NCBI GenBank assembly: GCA_947565485.1
Contig: CANOGG010000043.1
Coordinates: 1-8,390 of the forward strand
Origin: an uncultured Mycoplasma sp.
GTDB lineage: Bacteria > Bacillota_I > Bacilli_A > RF39 > UBA660
Length of the DNA stretch: 8,390 bases
Direction: 5' to 3'
The notes under the pieces are model-generated. The model was not told the origin of the DNA, did not search any database, and saw only the letters and a program-made list of their open reading frames with translations. Positions 1-5,543 of this stretch are shown here, piece after piece. Both the position numbers and the translations under genes were made by a program. Within the stretch, counting starts at the first letter, position 1. Each line of letters begins with the position of its first letter.

Positions 1-1
1 A

Positions 2-19
2 CATAAGAGATGCCTCCTC
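2..19 (-). promoter_or_regulatory. Ribosome binding site and start codon of a gene running off the left edge
   Basis: On the minus strand GAGGAGG (13-19) lies 8 nt before an ATG (4-2). This is a near-perfect Shine-Dalgarno sequence at normal spacing. Only the start codon and one further base are inside the window, so the product cannot be named. The gene would be the next one after the sirA-like gene on the same strand, separated from it by about 53 bp with a possible promoter. Confidence 0.5.
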
Positions 20-34
20 TCGTTTTCTATATTT

Positions 35-67
35 ATATTACTATAATTTAGATATTTTTACAAGCAA
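35..67 (-). promoter_or_regulatory. Candidate SigA-type promoter for the left-edge gene
   Basis: Two overlapping hexamer pairs can be read on the minus strand. One is TTGCTT (62-67), 16 nt, TATAGT (40-45). The other is TTGTAA (58-63), 17 nt, TAATAT (35-40). Either would start transcription about 25-30 nt before the ATG at position 4. The region is very AT-rich, so chance matches are likely, and the -35 half overlaps the last codons of the sirA-like gene. Confidence 0.3.
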
Positions 68-477
68 ACAAGTTCATTTAGCCAAAAATAATCTTTATTT
101 TTGAAATCGCAGACAAAGAGATTGGGATATTCTTTTAGTTCATCGAAGAAAGAAGGTTTTAGGATATTACTTTCAAGGAGAAGAAAGGTTTTATTAATGA
201 CTAAAAGAGAGTCTTCGGGTAAATATTTGTTTTGAATTTTGTGAGTGTTGCGAAATTTGGAATAAAAATCATTATCTTTAAAAGCGTTAAATAACTTATT
301 ATTCACTTTAGATTTGGAGAAAGGAGATGTAATCTGAATAAATAAGTCATAGGCAACACAGGCATCATCTTTATCGAAGTTGTGAATGTCTTCCATCGCT
401 TTGTAAAGATGAAAAGGATTATTTTTCATGAGATTGTAAAAATTTTTATTGATTTTGAAAATATAGAATGTTCGCAT
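58..477 (-). CDS. sirA: SirA-like sporulation inhibitor of DNA replication
   Basis: Small protein of 139 residues, beginning MRTFYIFKINKNFYNL. It resembles the SirA family (B. subtilis SirA, formerly YneE, about 148 aa), which is made early in sporulation and binds DnaA domain I to stop new rounds of replication. The likeness is in the short N-terminal strand (RTFYIFKI), the helix after it, the overall size and the C-terminal FVCDFKNKDYFWL stretch. I base this on recall of the family, not on an alignment. There is no signal peptide or membrane segment. The ATG at 477 is chosen over an in-frame GTG at 486 because AGGTGAT (482-488) sits 4 nt before it and would contain that GTG. The gene lies 74 bp downstream of the Ca2+-ATPase, and an exact Spo0A-box match lies in the gap. 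That context supports a sporulation role independently of sequence likeness. The alternative is an unrelated small hypothetical protein. Confidence 0.6.
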   Translation of the reverse strand: MRTFYIFKINKNFYNLMKNNPFHLYKAMEDIHNFDKDDACVAYDLFIQITSPFSKSKVNNKLFNAFKDNDFYSKFRNTHKIQNKYLPEDSLLVINKTFLLLESNILKPSFFDELKEYPNLFVCDFKNKDYFWLNELVCL

Positions 478-494
478 ATTTATCACCTGGCTAT

Positions 495-527
495 ATCATA
501 ACATATAAAGAGTGCGAAATTTGTCGA
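495..527 (-). promoter_or_regulatory. Candidate Spo0A-dependent promoter of the sirA-like gene
   Basis: On the minus strand TATGAT (495-500) resembles a -10 hexamer and TCGACA (522-527) a -35 hexamer, but they are 21 nt apart instead of 17. Spo0A-activated SigA promoters such as B. subtilis spoIIG have an over-long spacer with a 0A box over the -35 region, and the same geometry is seen here. An alternative -10, TATGTT (500-505), would give a 16-nt spacer. The predicted leader is very short in both cases, so the exact -10 is uncertain. Confidence 0.35.
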
Positions 528-528
528 A
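512..528 (+). promoter_or_regulatory. Spo0A box (0A box), possible tandem pair
   Basis: TTTGTCGAA (520-528) matches the Spo0A-box consensus TTTGTCRAA at all nine positions. A weaker copy, GTGCGAA (512-518), sits immediately before it, with the two CGAA cores exactly 10 bp apart (515-518 and 525-528). One helical turn is the spacing known for tandem Spo0A dimer sites. The box lies 43-51 bp upstream of the sirA-like ATG, between it and the Ca2+-ATPase stop. In B. subtilis sirA is directly activated by Spo0A-P, so the position fits. Binding itself is inferred. Confidence 0.6.
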
Positions 529-551
529 TTATGGGAGCAAGAGAAATTTTT

Positions 552-3152
552 TTAGACACCGGTTTTTAAGTGATGATGACGAAGATAGGTTTTTCGCAAG
601 AAATCAACTGGAAAGACTGTAAGGGCTAGAAGAAGAACGATAAAGAATTCTTTTGCTGTAAGACCATATGTCCGAAATAAGTCACCCCCGTGATAGATAA
701 GATAAATTTGGACCGAAATAATAAAAGTAATAATAAGGATAAAGACTTTATTTTTTTCAAGATTAGCAAATATGTTTAAGCGTTCACTTCTTGCGTTAAA
801 AGAATTAAATATGCCAATAAAGATGAATAAGGCGAAATAAGCAGTCATGAGATATTTGGAGTTCTCGCCTACTCTAATGAAGTTATGGATGAGAGGAAGT
901 TTTAAGAAAAGGATACATAAAATGGCCGAATAAAGACCAGTGAATAAAACCTCGCCTATCATATAGGAATTGATGATTGGTTCATCTTTATTTTTGGGTG
1001 GTTCGTACATATAACTAGTAAGAGCAGGTTCAAAAGAGAAAGCAAGACCGGCAAAAGTATCCATAATCATGTTTAGCCAAAGCATTTGAATGATAGTTAT
1101 AGGAGTGTTGATGCCAATAAAAGGCCCAACGATAGAAAGAATTAAAGCACACATATTGACAGTTAGTTGGTAAATGATAAATTTACGAATACTTTTAAAT
1201 ATAGTACGACCATAGAGAATGGCTTTACTAATCGAGAGAATGTTATCATCAAGGATGACGATATCACTAGCTTCTTTAGCGACTTCGGTACCACTTCCCA
1301 TGGCAAAACCGACGTTAGCTTTTTTGAGGGCAGGAGCGTCATTCACACCATCACCAGTCATACCCACAATGAAGTCCATATCTTCTAGTAAACTTACAAG
1401 GCGGGATTTGTCACTAGGAAGAGCTCTTGCTATAATACTTAAATTACTGATTTTCTTTTTTAGTTCGTCATCACTCAGTTTTGATAATTCATCACTAGTT
1501 AGAACGATATCACCCGCATTATAGAGACCAGCTTCACTCGCAATAGCACAGGCTGTATCTTTGGCGTCACCCGTAATCATGATGATTTTGATGCCTGATG
1601 ATTTAATGAGGCTAACCCCCTCTTTGGTCTCAGCGCGGAGTTCATCTTTGATGGCAACTAAACCGATAAGAGTAAGATTTTCAAGAGAAGAATTCTTGCT
1701 ATAACACAGCATTAGAACGCGAATACCCTTTTTAGTTAAGTTGCTAATAGTCGTGGTGATATTTTTTTTGTTAAGTAAGATTTTTTCAGTACCATCAAGA
1801 TTTATATATTGGGTTATAAATGGGAGAAGTTTTTCACTAGCGCCTTTGATATAAGTTAAGCCATTATCAAGAGTTGCAGTACTATATTTAGCACTACTGT
1901 TAAAAGGAGTTTTTTGGATAATCTTATGTTTGATGTTTTTATCTAAGGTTAGAAAATTTAGGCAGGCTTTATCAGTTAAGTTACCGCCAACCGCGTGATT
2001 ATTGGCATCAAAGGTACTTTCGTTGTTGTAGAATAAACATTCATAAAATTTTTCGTAGTATTTAGTTTTTTTCTTCAATTCAGAGAATGTGGAAAAATGG
2101 TTATTATCTCCAGTATAAACACCACTTACTTCTAGTTTGCCTTTTGTTAGAGTACCTGTTTTATCAGTTAGTAAAACATTGATACTACCAGCGGTTTCAA
2201 TACCAGTTAGACGACGAACTAAAACATTATTTTTGAGCATTTTTTTCATGTTGCTAGATAAGACAAGAGTAATCATCATAGGTAGACCCTCGGGGACGGC
2301 CACAACTATTATCGTGACACTTAGGGTTAGCGCATATATTAGATGGTTCATCATAGTTTTAAAATTAGTTAGTGTACTAATTATAAGAGAAAGGTTAAAA
2401 TTATTATCGATAACGATAACAGAGAAAAGGTAGGAAATAGTTACTAAGATAGCGCCGATATACCCTATTTTACTGATAAATTTAGCAAGACCCGTGAGAC
2501 GCATTTTCAAAGGAGAAGTTGGGGGTTTAGCTGCGACTTCATGAGCAAGAGAACCATAGAGAGTCTTGTCACCGACTGTGGTTACTTCCATATAAGCGTG
2601 TCCGTTATAGATGATACTACCGCGATATACTTTATTCTTGTCTTGGATATTATTACTGCTTAAGGGAGGATATTTCTTGGCTTCTTTGGTCTCGCCATTT
2701 AGACTCGATTCATCGACTGTGACTTCGCCTTTAATGATAACCCCGTCCGCAGGTACTTTATCACCACTGCCTAAAATAACGATGTCGCCCACGACTACTT
2801 CCTCAATTGAAATTTCAGTCGTGATACCATTTCGGAGAACTTTCACAAAGATTTTAGAAGATTCTTCTTGAAGACGACGGAAAGCTGCTTCACTGCCATA
2901 TTCCGATATAGTCGAGATAAATGTGGCTAAGAAGATGGCGATTAGAATGCCTAGGGTTTCAAAATAGTCGAAGTCTTTAAAGAGAAAGACAATTTTGATG
3001 GCTAGAGCAACAAATAAGATTTTGATGATGGGGTCGCCAAGAGACTCGAGTAAGAGTTTAAAGAAACTGTTAGTTTTCACATTGCTGATACTGTTACTAC
3101 CATAAGTTTTACGCATTTTTTCTACTTCTTCTGGTTTCAATCCATGATACAT
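552..3152 (-). CDS. Calcium-transporting P-type ATPase (PMCA-like, type IIB)
   Basis: An 866-residue cation pump expected to export Ca2+ from the cytoplasm using ATP. Landmarks in order: N-terminal cation-ATPase domain; M1-M2 (about residues 45-85); actuator domain with an NGET loop (152-155) in place of the usual TGES; M3 and M4 with VPEGLP (286-291, E288 a Ca2+ ligand); phosphorylated Asp330 in DKTGTLT; nucleotide-binding KGASE; hinge motif TGDGVNDAP (from 599); M5; M6 with N694 and D698 in the WLNMIMDTF pattern of type IIB pumps; and M7-M10, with M8 carrying FNSFNAR. All ten membrane segments can be read. The ATG at 3152 has AGGAGG about 10 nt upstream; an in-frame TTG at 3173 lies before that site and is rejected. 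The length is normal for bacterial PMCA-type pumps. Ca2+ is the best guess from the M4 and M6 residues; Mn2+ or another divalent ion is not excluded. The gene is divergent from the radical SAM gene. Confidence 0.93.
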   Translation of the reverse strand: MYHGLKPEEVEKMRKTYGSNSISNVKTNSFFKLLLESLGDPIIKILFVALAIKIVFLFKDFDYFETLGILIAIFLATFISTISEYGSEAAFRRLQEESSKIFVKVLRNGITTEISIEEVVVGDIVILGSGDKVPADGVIIKGEVTVDESSLNGETKEAKKYPPLSSNNIQDKNKVYRGSIIYNGHAYMEVTTVGDKTLYGSLAHEVAAKPPTSPLKMRLTGLAKFISKIGYIGAILVTISYLFSVIVIDNNFNLSLIISTLTNFKTMMNHLIYALTLSVTIIVVAVPEGLPMMITLVLSSNMKKMLKNNVLVRRLTGIETAGSINVLLTDKTGTLTKGKLEVSGVYTGDNNHFSTFSELKKKTKYYEKFYECLFYNNESTFDANNHAVGGNLTDKACLNFLTLDKNIKHKIIQKTPFNSSAKYSTATLDNGLTYIKGASEKLLPFITQYINLDGTEKILLNKKNITTTISNLTKKGIRVLMLCYSKNSSLENLTLIGLVAIKDELRAETKEGVSLIKSSGIKIIMITGDAKDTACAIASEAGLYNAGDIVLTSDELSKLSDDELKKKISNLSIIARALPSDKSRLVSLLEDMDFIVGMTGDGVNDAPALKKANVGFAMGSGTEVAKEASDIVILDDNILSISKAILYGRTIFKSIRKFIIYQLTVNMCALILSIVGPFIGINTPITIIQMLWLNMIMDTFAGLAFSFEPALTSYMYEPPKNKDEPIINSYMIGEVLFTGLYSAILCILFLKLPLIHNFIRVGENSKYLMTAYFALFIFIGIFNSFNARSERLNIFANLEKNKVFILIITFIISVQIYLIYHGGDLFRTYGLTAKEFFIVLLLALTVFPVDFLRKTYLRHHHLKTGV

Positions 3153-3220
3153 AGTTAAATTTCCTCCTATCAAAATATATGCGGAAGAAAAAAATGTAGT
3201 ACGTTTTTTTGAATTTTAGG

Positions 3221-3249
3221 ATAGTAAATATTTTGGTTATGGGTTACAA
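3221..3249 (-). promoter_or_regulatory. Candidate SigA-type promoter of the Ca2+-ATPase gene
   Basis: On the minus strand TTGTAA (3244-3249) and TACTAT (3221-3226) are exactly 17 nt apart; each matches four of six consensus bases. The leader to the ATG at 3152 would be about 60 nt. The -35 element overlaps a TACAAT (3245-3250) on the + strand that faces the radical SAM gene, so the two divergent genes may share promoter DNA. Confidence 0.4.
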
Positions 3250-3270
3250 TATATTTAGGTGGTTTTTTAA

Positions 3271-4179
3271 ATGTTTAAATATACATTGGATAATAAGAGA
3301 TATCAGACGTTAAATTATTTTTATCGAAAGAAATTTCAGAGTAAAGTCTTTAAAGTTAGTTTGAATGGGAATTTTTCGTGTCCTAATTTTAAGAATGGGT
3401 CGGGGTGTATTTTTTGTAGTCATGGAAGTGGTAATAATTTAGCGGGTGTTGATTTAGAAGAACAATTTCAGATTATGAAAGAACCTTTAGAGAAGAAATG
3501 GCCTAATTCGAAGTATATTGCGTATTTTCAAGCGAATAGTAATACCTATGCAAGGGTTTCGGTTTTAAAAGAGAAGTATGAGCGAGTTTTAAAGATACCG
3601 AATGTGGTAGGTCTTAGTATTGCAACAAGAAGTGATTGTTTGGATGAGGAAATATTAGATTATCTTAGTGATATTAATAAAAGGACTTTTCTAACGGTGG
3701 AACTTGGGTTGCAATCGATACATGATAAGACACTTAAACTTATTAATAGAGGGCATGATTTAGAAAATTTTACCGAGGCAGTAAGAGAACTAAAGAAACG
3801 GGGAATATTTGTGGTAGTCCATATCATTAATGGGTTACCGGGAGAAGATAAGAAAATGATGGTAGAGACGGTAAAATATTTGAATAGTTTGGGGATAGAT
3901 GGAATTAAAATTCATATGTTATATGTAAGCCAAGGTACTAAGCTCGCAGAAAATTATCAAAAAGAGCCCTTCCCTATTTTGACGAAAGAGGAATATATTG
4001 ATATTGTGTGTGATCAACTAGAATATTTAGACCCCAAAGTGGTGGTGATGCGGATTACAGGTGATCCTATAAAAGAGGAATTAATAGAACCAATTTGGTT
4101 ATTAAAGAAGTTTTGTGTGTTAAATGATATAGATAAAGAGATGAAAAAAAGAGATATCTATCAGGGTGATAAGTGTTAG
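3271..4179 (+). CDS. ytqA: Radical SAM protein, TIGR01212 family (YtqA/YhcC type)
   Basis: A 302-residue cytoplasmic radical SAM enzyme of the family that includes B. subtilis YtqA and E. coli YhcC; its reaction has not been settled. The cluster-binding cysteines are C37, C46 and C49 (C-x8-C-x2-C within SCPNFKNGSGCIFC), the family's variant of the usual CxxxCxxC. Further family marks are TRSDCLDEE, ELGLQSIHDKTL-INRGH (SAM-binding region), HIINGLPGED and VVMRITGDP near the C-terminus. The start ATG has AGGTGG 8 nt upstream (3257-3262). This is the only + strand gene here. It uses G- and T-ending codons (GGG, TTG, TCG), unlike its C-using neighbours, which fits the strand skew of the region and does not suggest transfer. 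YtqB, the usual methyltransferase partner in Bacillus, is not adjacent. The stop codon interlocks with that of sigH. Confidence 0.9.
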   Translation: MFKYTLDNKRYQTLNYFYRKKFQSKVFKVSLNGNFSCPNFKNGSGCIFCSHGSGNNLAGVDLEEQFQIMKEPLEKKWPNSKYIAYFQANSNTYARVSVLKEKYERVLKIPNVVGLSIATRSDCLDEEILDYLSDINKRTFLTVELGLQSIHDKTLKLINRGHDLENFTEAVRELKKRGIFVVVHIINGLPGEDKKMMVETVKYLNSLGIDGIKIHMLYVSQGTKLAENYQKEPFPILTKEEYIDIVCDQLEYLDPKVVVMRITGDPIKEELIEPIWLLKKFCVLNDIDKEMKKRDIYQGDKC

Positions 4180-4200
4180 TCACGATTCAAGATATCTTTT
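4149..4200. terminator. Candidate bidirectional terminator between ytqA and sigH
   Basis: The self-complementary octamer AGATATCT occurs at 4152-4159 and 4190-4197 and can form an 8-bp stem. It extends to 11 bp with two A-T pairs and one G-U pair (4149-4151 with 4198-4200). The loop is 30 nt. On the + strand the stem is followed by TTTATTTTATTTTT. On the minus strand the second arm is followed by CTCTTTTTTT. The structure spans both stop codons. The stem is AT-rich and the loop is long, and a smaller hairpin TATCA-GGG-TGATA (4159-4171) could compete, so the strength is doubtful. Confidence 0.35.
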
Positions 4201-4781
4201 ATTTTATTTTTGACGCGTTGGATAGCGTTGTCGATTTGTTTAGCATTTTTTTTGGTGATTGAGGCAATAGTTTGGTAGTCAAATTCGTTACGGAGGAAGA
4301 TAAAAATTTCATATTCGCTCTGGGATAAACATTTTTTGATGTTAGTTAGAAGTTCTTCATAGTTTTCTTTAATCTCTAAATTATATAAGGGATCGGTTTT
4401 TAAATTGTCACTTAAGACATCTTGGAGAGTACTGCCATCTTCATCATGGGCATAGTCGAGAGAAAAAGTATTATTGATGATTTTGGCTTTTTCGCCTAAT
4501 GCGCGTTTGATGATTTTTTTGATGCGACGATTGATACAGAGAGTAAGAAAAGTGGCAAACTTGGTGTTTTTATCTTCACGATAATTTTTTATGGCGTCAC
4601 TAAAAGCGTAATAAGCTTCTTGTTCGAGTTCGTTTAAGTCTAGTCCAGCATTAAAAGCTATTCTTTGATATTTTTTTAAAATTATTTGGACAATATATTT
4701 GTATTGGTCGTAAATTTTATTTTTGGCAGTCTCATTGTTTTCTAAAGCAAGAGAAATTAGTTCTTCTTCACTAAATTCCAT
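4176..4781 (-). CDS. sigH: RNA polymerase sigma-H factor (sporulation, sigma-70 family)
   Basis: A 201-residue two-domain sigma factor (B. subtilis SigH is about 218 aa). SigH directs transcription of early sporulation and post-exponential genes, including spo0A. Region 2 covers about residues 20-95, with the core-binding and -10-recognition part around GLDLNELEQEAYYAFSDAI and the CINRRIKK stretch. A SigH-typical linker SLDY..DEDGSTLQDVL lies at about 107-124. Region 4 (about 150-198) ends in a helix-turn-helix whose KQIDNAIQRVKNKI is very close to SigH. Gene order is a second argument: sigH follows rlmB in many Firmicutes, though yacP (rae1), often between them, is absent. The ATG is preceded by AGGAGC at 5-nt spacing. 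This site lies inside rlmB, which overlaps by 11 bp, so translation is probably coupled and transcription shared. A different stress-type sigma-70 factor is the alternative, but less likely. Confidence 0.87.
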   Translation of the reverse strand: MEFSEEELISLALENNETAKNKIYDQYKYIVQIILKKYQRIAFNAGLDLNELEQEAYYAFSDAIKNYREDKNTKFATFLTLCINRRIKKIIKRALGEKAKIINNTFSLDYAHDEDGSTLQDVLSDNLKTDPLYNLEIKENYEELLTNIKKCLSQSEYEIFIFLRNEFDYQTIASITKKNAKQIDNAIQRVKNKIKDILNRD

Positions 4782-5460
4782 GGTTAGCTCCTATCATACC
4801 ATAAATTAGAATACCAGCGGAGACTGAGGCGTTAAGAGAATTTATTTTTCCACGCATCGGAATACTTATGATGCAATCACTAGTTTCACGAATGAGACGA
4901 CTAACGCCAAAGCCCTCAGAACCAATGACTAAAACTTTTTTGGAAGCATAATCGACGGTGCGATAATCTTGGCCATCCATGTCCGCGGTGTAGACGAAGA
5001 AAAACTGTTTTTGGAGTTTTTTTAGGGCGTCATTTAGATTAGAGACTAAAACTATTTTGACATTATTAATAGCACCGGCACTTATTTTCATAACGGTATC
5101 TGTGACTCTCACACTACGTTCTTTAGGGATGATAATAGATTTGATGCCAGCACATTCACAGGTTCTAATGATGGCGCCTAGATTATGAGGGTCTTCTAGA
5201 TGGTCAAGACAAACAACAAAGTCTTCATTATAAACTTCTTCAAGTTTTGAGTATTCGAAGTCATCGACGTCTAGGACAATTCCTTGATGGTTGGTAGAGA
5301 CCATTTTTTCAAGACGAAAGACAGGTAAAAACTCATACCTTATTTTATTTTCTTTTAAATAATTAAGAATTGCTTGGTCTTTGTAATTTTCTCTTAGATA
5401 TACTTTGTGTATTTTGCCAACTGGCGTTTCTTTTAAAACATTTTTTCCACATATTAACAA
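4771..5460 (-). CDS. rlmB: 23S rRNA (guanosine-2'-O-)-methyltransferase RlmB (TrmH/SpoU family)
   Basis: A 229-residue SPOUT methyltransferase expected to methylate the ribose of a guanosine in 23S rRNA (G2251 in E. coli). The N-terminal substrate-binding domain (about residues 1-70) starts with the typical ICGKNVLKE. The knotted catalytic domain has motif 1 LDHLEDPHNLGAIIRT (from 85, with N93 and R99), motif 2 VIGSEGFGVSRLI (GSEG at 180-183) and motif 3 IPMRGKINSLNASVSAG (N210). The start is taken as TTG at 5460: AAGGTGAT lies 4 nt upstream, the RlmB family begins at this point, and the promoter at 5482-5510 lies between it and the longer in-frame start at 5538. The frame upstream to 5538 is therefore not coding. 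rlmB heads a two-gene unit with sigH. Assignment to RlmB over another TrmH paralogue rests on the N-terminus and the sigH linkage. Confidence 0.88.
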   Translation of the reverse strand: MLICGKNVLKETPVGKIHKVYLRENYKDQAILNYLKENKIRYEFLPVFRLEKMVSTNHQGIVLDVDDFEYSKLEEVYNEDFVVCLDHLEDPHNLGAIIRTCECAGIKSIIIPKERSVRVTDTVMKISAGAINNVKIVLVSNLNDALKKLQKQFFFVYTADMDGQDYRTVDYASKKVLVIGSEGFGVSRLIRETSDCIISIPMRGKINSLNASVSAGILIYGMIGANHGI

Positions 5461-5464
5461 CTTT

Positions 5465-5472
5465 ATCACCTT
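5465..5472 (-). promoter_or_regulatory. Ribosome binding site fixing the TTG start of rlmB
   Basis: AAGGTGAT on the minus strand, 4 nt before TTG (5460). It pairs with the AUCACCUU part of the 16S rRNA 3' end. The same AGGTGAT-N4-start pattern precedes murD and the sirA-like gene, which supports the unusual TTG start. Confidence 0.75.
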
Positions 5473-5481
5473 ACTTGCTTT

Positions 5482-5510
5482 AGTATAACAAAAAAGATTT
5501 GGAATGTAAA
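5482..5510 (-). promoter_or_regulatory. SigA-type promoter of rlmB-sigH
   Basis: On the minus strand TTTACA (5505-5510) is followed after exactly 17 nt by TATACT (5482-5487). Each hexamer matches the consensus at five of six positions. Transcription would begin near 5475, so the leader before the TTG start is only about 15 nt. The -35 lies directly behind the T-run of the murD terminator. Confidence 0.75.
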
Positions 5511-5511
5511 G

Positions 5512-5543
5512 AAAAAAGATTGTGGTTACATTCCTCAATCTTT
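5512..5543 (-). terminator. Rho-independent terminator of murD
   Basis: Minus-strand hairpin with arms AAAGATTG (5536-5543) and CAATCTTT (5515-5522): 8 bp, then an A-A mismatch and two G-C pairs closing a 7-nt loop. The T-run is TTTTTT (5512-5517), partly used in the stem, with more Ts downstream. The first arm begins inside the murD stop codon TAA (5542-5544). Confidence 0.65.

Noticed and set aside
541..570. Possible terminator after the Ca2+-ATPase (ACCGGT palindrome and T-run)
   Set aside because: ACCGGT lies before the stop codon and is too short to form a loop, and the T-run is on the wrong side for minus-strand termination.
1167..2871. Several + strand open frames of about 70-100 codons opposite the Ca2+-ATPase
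   Set aside because: They are antisense to a gene with unambiguous motifs, lack ribosome binding sites and have no recognisable protein character.
3153..3173. Upstream TTG start for the Ca2+-ATPase
   Set aside because: It precedes the AGGAGG site that serves the ATG at 3152.
5461..5538. Longer RlmB start giving an extra 26 residues
   Set aside because: The extra segment contains the rlmB promoter and the murD terminator. The family begins at ICGKNVL, and a ribosome binding site sits just before the TTG at 5460.
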